Positions 17,133 through 20,411 of a stretch of DNA of 20,411 bases are shown here, in pieces. The position numbers were made by a program, and so were the translations under genes. This DNA is from CAIVSN01 sp040383945 (GTDB lineage: Bacteria > Patescibacteriota > Gracilibacteria > BD1-5 > UBA2023). Within the stretch, counting starts at the first letter, position 1; the number at the start of each line of letters is the position of its first letter. A model generated the notes under the pieces. That model was not told the origin of the DNA and searched no databases. It was given only the letters and a program-made list of their open reading frames with translations. The DNA is taken from the NCBI GenBank assembly GCA_040383945.1, contig JBEICN010000016.1, positions 1 through 20,411 on the forward strand. The letters are read 5' to 3'.

Positions 17133-18242
17133 ATGAAATTTAAAGTGAATATCAAAGCTAGACTTGAGCGTCATGCGAGAAATAGTCACGTATTCCAAAA
17201 GAATAAAGCTATGAAAGTGATTTCCACTTTCAAAATAGTAGCCTCGATATTTGCTATAACACTTCCCATATACCCTACTTTTGGGTTTATGACTGGAATT
17301 TCGGAGACGAGTGTGGGAGATTACGACAACTCCACCATTATTACTTCTTATGAAGAGAGTTTTGAAGATGACTCTTTCTCGAAGGAATCTGGATTTATAC
17401 GACCTGACGGAGATATTTCTACCGATCGAGATACGGCAGGAATGAATGAATTGATCCCATATGTAGTGGAGGATGGAGATTCTTTTTCTTCTATAGCTGA
17501 TAAATTTAATATCAGCATAAATTCTGTTATTTGGGCGAATAATTTTACAAAATCTACTACTCTAAAACCTGGAATAGTCATAAAAATACCTCCTGTATCT
17601 GGGCTCACATACCGAGTTCAGGCGGGCGAGACTGTTGCTATGGTTGCTGAAAAATTCAAGGTTACGACAGAAAAAATCCGTAGTCAGAATTCACTGGACC
17701 CAAGCCAAGAACTCCTTTTGAACCAAGAACTTCTGATTCCAGGAGCTATTCGTATCGCTGAAGTAAAAAAGAAAGAGACTCTCGCTGCAAACACTCCAAA
17801 AAGCAATAAGAGTTCCGACAAGAATACTTCCGTAAAAAAGCCTGTTGCTGCAACAATTGGCCCTTCTAACAACAAGAAAGTTAATACAAAATGATCCTAC
17901 TTAGTAAAATATAACGGAAATTCAAAGGGATTTGTTTGGGGGAATTGCACCTACTACGTAGCGCTTAATAAAAATGTTACCTGGCGAGGGAATGCAAACC
18001 AGTGGATTCGAAACGCCTCTGCCGCAGGGGTTCCTACCGGATCGAAGCCAGTAGCGGGTGCGATTGTTTCATTTTCTGGGCCTTGATATAATGGATATTA
18101 CGGACACGTTGGAATTGTGGTCGATATTGACGGAGATGATATTATTGTCAAAGACATGAACTATCGAAAGTTAAACGAAGTCACCGTGCGACGCATTCCG
18201 GTAAATCATTCTTCAATCCGCGGGTATATCTACTCTGATTAG
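17133..18242 (+). CDS. Secreted peptidoglycan hydrolase, LysM-LysM-CHAP
   Basis: 369 residues with TGA 17892 and 18084 as Gly, stop TAG 18240-18242. A basic N-terminus precedes a hydrophobic segment (residues ~30-52, STFKIVASIFAITLPIYPTF), a signal peptide or anchor. LysM 1 (~110-154, YVVEDGDSFSSIADKF) and LysM 2 (~160-203, YRVQAGETVAMVAEKF) bind glycan. A Lys/Ser/Asn linker leads to a CHAP amidase/endopeptidase domain with catalytic Cys ~272 (GNCTYYVA) and His ~325 (YGHVGIVV), then VKDMNY. Both TGAs lie in or just before the CHAP domain, so the standard code would show only the LysM part. It could act on the cell's own wall or on a host. TAAAAT 5 nt before the ATG is a possible leaderless -10. 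Confidence 0.92.
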
Positions 18243-18453
18243 AGTTTCTGTTGCAAGTATACCTCCAGTAGTTTTTTTATCTTTGCACTGAGGTCGTGCT
18301 TGATATAGTATAACGGTTATAAAGATTCACTTTTTTAGGCTCCTTATTATTACTCATAATAGCAATTGGGTCTCCATATTCTGTTTTCCGTATTTATCGT
18401 TTCTGGTAGATTTTTTATCCTGTTTTCAAGAAATACTTTTTCTTTTTCTCAGA

Positions 18454-18603
18454 ATGTTTCGATATATATTTTCGGAGAGCCTGTTTAAGGCAAGCGTGGA
18501 TTCGTTCATAGTCATAGCAGTAAGTACTGCTAGTAAAATTGCTGCAATGGTAACACAGCTATCAAAGCTTATATTGACTCCCGACCAATATAATTTATCA
18601 TAG
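18454..18603 (+). CDS. Possible 49-residue hydrophobic peptide
   Basis: ATG 18454 to TAG 18601-18603. The middle is a plausible membrane or amphipathic helix (SVDSFIVIAVSTASKIAAMV). It lies in the 385-nt gap between the CHAP gene and the prepilin. The opposite strand is also open here and the end overlaps the prepilin promoter, so this is weak. The rest of 18243-18627 shows nothing recognisable. Confidence 0.22.
   Translation: MFRYIFSESLFKASVDSFIVIAVSTASKIAAMVTQLSKLILTPDQYNLS
18574..18601 (+). promoter_or_regulatory. Prepilin gene promoter
   Basis: TTGACT (18574-18579), 16-nt spacer, TATCAT (18596-18601); predicted start near 18608, immediately before a 14-bp palindrome. Confidence 0.45.
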
Positions 18604-18608
18604 AATTC

Positions 18609-18622
18609 ATGATTTAAATCAT
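18609..18622. promoter_or_regulatory. 14-bp perfect palindrome at the prepilin start site, possible operator
   Basis: ATGATTTAAATCAT is self-complementary and sits at about +1 to +14 of the predicted transcript, 5 nt before ATG 18628. The position suits a repressor site. Its AT-rich content makes chance possible. Confidence 0.35.
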
Positions 18623-18627
18623 ATTTT

Positions 18628-19983
18628 ATGAATAGAGATAGTTTAATGAAAATACTGAGAACACCCAAGCAAAAGCAACTCTTTGGCTTCACTCTTGTAG
18701 AACTTATTATCGTAATTACCATACTTGCTATACTGGGAACACTTTGATTCGTTTCCATCAAAGGGTATGCATCTTCTGCTCGTGATAGTGCACGTGTCTC
18801 TGATGTTGCTACGATAAGCAAGGCTATCGAGCTGACTATGGTAGAACGAGGGACCGCTCCAATGCCTTTTGGTTCCATGTCATATACGGGCTGATCTATA
18901 ACATTGCAAGTAGGTACTGCTTCGAATTCCGCCATACCGAAACTTTCTGAATGAGTGGCTGATCCTTTAACTAAGGCTCCCTATAATTACTCGGTTATCT
19001 GAGAGTGACTCTACTATCAACTTGGCGCAAGTTTTGAGAATACTATTTCTTTTAATGCTAGTGTTCCCGGCGTACCCACAGCTTACGCTAATACGAATCG
19101 TCAGATAAGTAAACTCATCTGAAATTATTATTTCGATCCCACCTTGCCATCCTTGTTTCCTATTACTGGTACTGTAAGTACTGCTTCGGGTTGAATATTC
19201 TCTGCTGATGGCTGTTTTGTTTTGAATAATGTTGCTTCGAACTCTTTTACCTCTACTGCTGCTACCTGTGTTAAGAAGAAGGACTACGCCATGAACACCT
19301 CTGATACGGGTCTAGTCGGATATTGGAATATGGAGACACTCTCAGGAGCTCTTGTGAGAGATATGAGCGGAAATAGCAATCACGGTACTCTCAGTACTAG
19401 TTGAGCGATACTCTATTCGACCTGAGTCATCAATGGATCAAGCGGTTTTGATGGTATTAGTGGTAATATTACAGTACCTTATTCTGCAAAATTGAGTTTT
19501 GATTTCAATCAGAATTTTACTGTGGCTTCCTGGATCAGGATTCCTCCTACCCAGGTCGATGTGTCGAACCCATATAATTACGATACTATAATGGAGAAGT
19601 GATCATTTTCTACCCCGTATTCGTATTCATATATGGTGAGGAATCAAAACCATGCTACGGATTCTGGAAAATTGGTCGTAGCACGCTGGGATGGTACGAA
19701 CCACCCTTTTATAGTCTCATCTAAGGCTTTGAATGATAACAAGTACCATTCAATCGTATTTATGAAGAATGGAAATCATTTATACTTATATATAGATGGA
19801 AAGTTGGATGGAAAAACTATTGACACTACTACGTCAAGTATGATCCAAAATACACCACTCATACTAGGCGCAGGGAATTTTTCTGCTACGCGATTTACTG
19901 GTTTTATTGATGATTTGAAAATATACAACCGCACCCTTTCAGATATAGAAATCAAACAACAAACAAAAATAGCCGGGTTATAA
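18628..19983 (+). CDS. Type IV prepilin fused to a LamG-like domain
   Basis: 451 residues from ATG 18628 (445 from ATG 18646), with ten TGA-Gly codons. The N-terminus is a classic prepilin: basic leader, cleavage after Gly in FGFTLVELIIVITILAILG, Glu at mature position 5, then the amphipathic helix FVSIKGYASSARDSARV. A Ser/Thr-rich pilin-like body with two Cys (~210 and ~225) follows. From ~245 to the end there is a concanavalin-fold LamG-3 type domain: GLVGYWNMETLSGALVRDMSGNSNHG, FTVASWIRI, YHSIVFMKNGNHLYLYIDG, FIDDLKIYNRTLSD. Such domains bind sugars or surface proteins, so this is probably a pilus-borne adhesin. It follows the CHAP gene on the same strand with its own promoter. Confidence 0.9.
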
Positions 19984-20160
19984 TATTTTTTATAAAATAT
20001 GAAACTTTGCCACGAAGTCTTCTCCTGTGCTTTACTCTTGTTATGTCTATTTTCGTTTTCATGATACTCCACATCCTCCGTACAAACCCATTTTTAGTAT
20101 CATAGAATTCCGACATCCTAATATATTTTTTTTAATTCATTCCCAAAAGTAAATTATGGC

Positions 20161-20191
20161 AATGGTGTCATTTTAACTCTTGGAATGACAA
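20161..20191 (+). repeat. Dispersed palindromic repeat, copy B
   Basis: 31 nt matching the reverse complement of 7746-7776 at 29 positions. The inner arms TGTCATT and AATGACA and the 11-nt loop length are kept; the outer arms of copy A are not. The ATG of the small ORF at 20185 lies inside the repeat. Confidence 0.75.
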
Positions 20192-20343
20192 GTATAATTT
20201 TGTTTTTGACAACCACTTCCTTTTTTATATACTGCGCGAGCTCTTTTTGGGAAACCTCGGTTTTCTGACCGCCCCTTAACATCTATGTACGAGAAAAAGA
20301 AGATGAGAGACATATCGAAGAATGTCGTGTAATACAAAAGTAA
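20185..20343 (+). CDS. Small membrane protein, possible
   Basis: 52 residues with one TGA-Gly, stop TAA 20341-20343. One hydrophobic helix (SIILFLTTTSFFIYC) followed by a charged tail (NIYVREKEDERHIEEC). The frame is open back to 20122 without a start. Upstream, 19999-20105 holds two other short hydrophobic ORFs in other frames (ATG 19999, TTG 20007), so the region may be a decayed gene or several tiny ones. Nothing else is recognised between 19984 and the window end. Confidence 0.35.
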
Positions 20344-20411
20344 CTAAAAAACAACAACAACCGTAGAAGCGAACCTTTTTTGTAAAAAAAGGCCACGCAC
20401 TACAAAATTGC

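Noticed and set aside
18426..18935. 169-codon open frame on the - strand
   Set aside because: It runs antisense to the start of the prepilin, whose signature and LamG domain are unmistakable. With TGA no longer a stop, long chance frames are common.
20374..20392. Hairpin-like CCTTTTTT...AAAAAAAGG near the window end
   Set aside because: Almost all A-T pairs and no following T run on the + strand; too weak to call a terminator.
1..20411. CRISPR arrays, insertion sequences, integrase or toxin-antitoxin genes
   Set aside because: Looked for regular repeat-spacer arrays, transposase motifs and terminal repeats; found only the isolated repeats listed.

Overview
The window comes from an AT-rich member of the Patescibacteria (CPR) that reads UGA as glycine (genetic code 25), the Gracilibacteria/Absconditabacteria type. 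Nearly every gene is split by in-frame TGA under the standard code and becomes one full-length protein when TGA is read as Gly. The TGAs fall on conserved glycines of RuvB, MiaA and L21. Every stop I can assign is TAA or TAG. CGA and CGG still sit at conserved Arg positions. No gene has a convincing Shine-Dalgarno site, and several have a -10 box 5-9 nt before the ATG, which suggests leaderless mRNAs.

Layout. 1-2446 (+): the end of a receiver-TPR response regulator, followed by a soluble histidine kinase. 2615-2750: a tiny promoter / 24-codon ORF / terminator unit. 2833-3367 (-): tRNA-Glu and rplK. 3608-5344 (+): ruvB and a shikimate-kinase-like gene. 5341-9025 (-): a compact cluster holding a frameshifted tRNA-dihydrouridine synthase, two small unknown genes, a VirB2/TrbC-like membrane protein, miaA and a four-helix membrane protein. 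9101-9637 (+): an unknown protein. 9975-12298 (+): dnaK and a TspO-like protein. 12364-15684 (-): a 1106-residue protein with a degenerate EAL domain. 16077-17065 (+): an IMPACT-family protein, tRNA-Gln and rplU. 17133-19983 (+): a secreted LysM-LysM-CHAP protein and a type IV prepilin fused to a LamG-like domain, with tiny membrane ORFs after it.

How it fits together: housekeeping genes (translation, tRNA modification, recombination, chaperone) alternate with signalling proteins (receiver, kinase, EAL-like) and cell-surface proteins (pilin-adhesin, peptidoglycan-acting CHAP protein, VirB2-like). That mix fits a small host-attached or predatory bacterium, but the lifestyle is inferred. I found no CRISPR array, insertion sequence, prophage or known defence locus. 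The least explained items are a 31-nt dispersed repeat (7746-7776 and 20161-20191), the mini transcription unit near 2.7 kb and the EAL-like giant protein.
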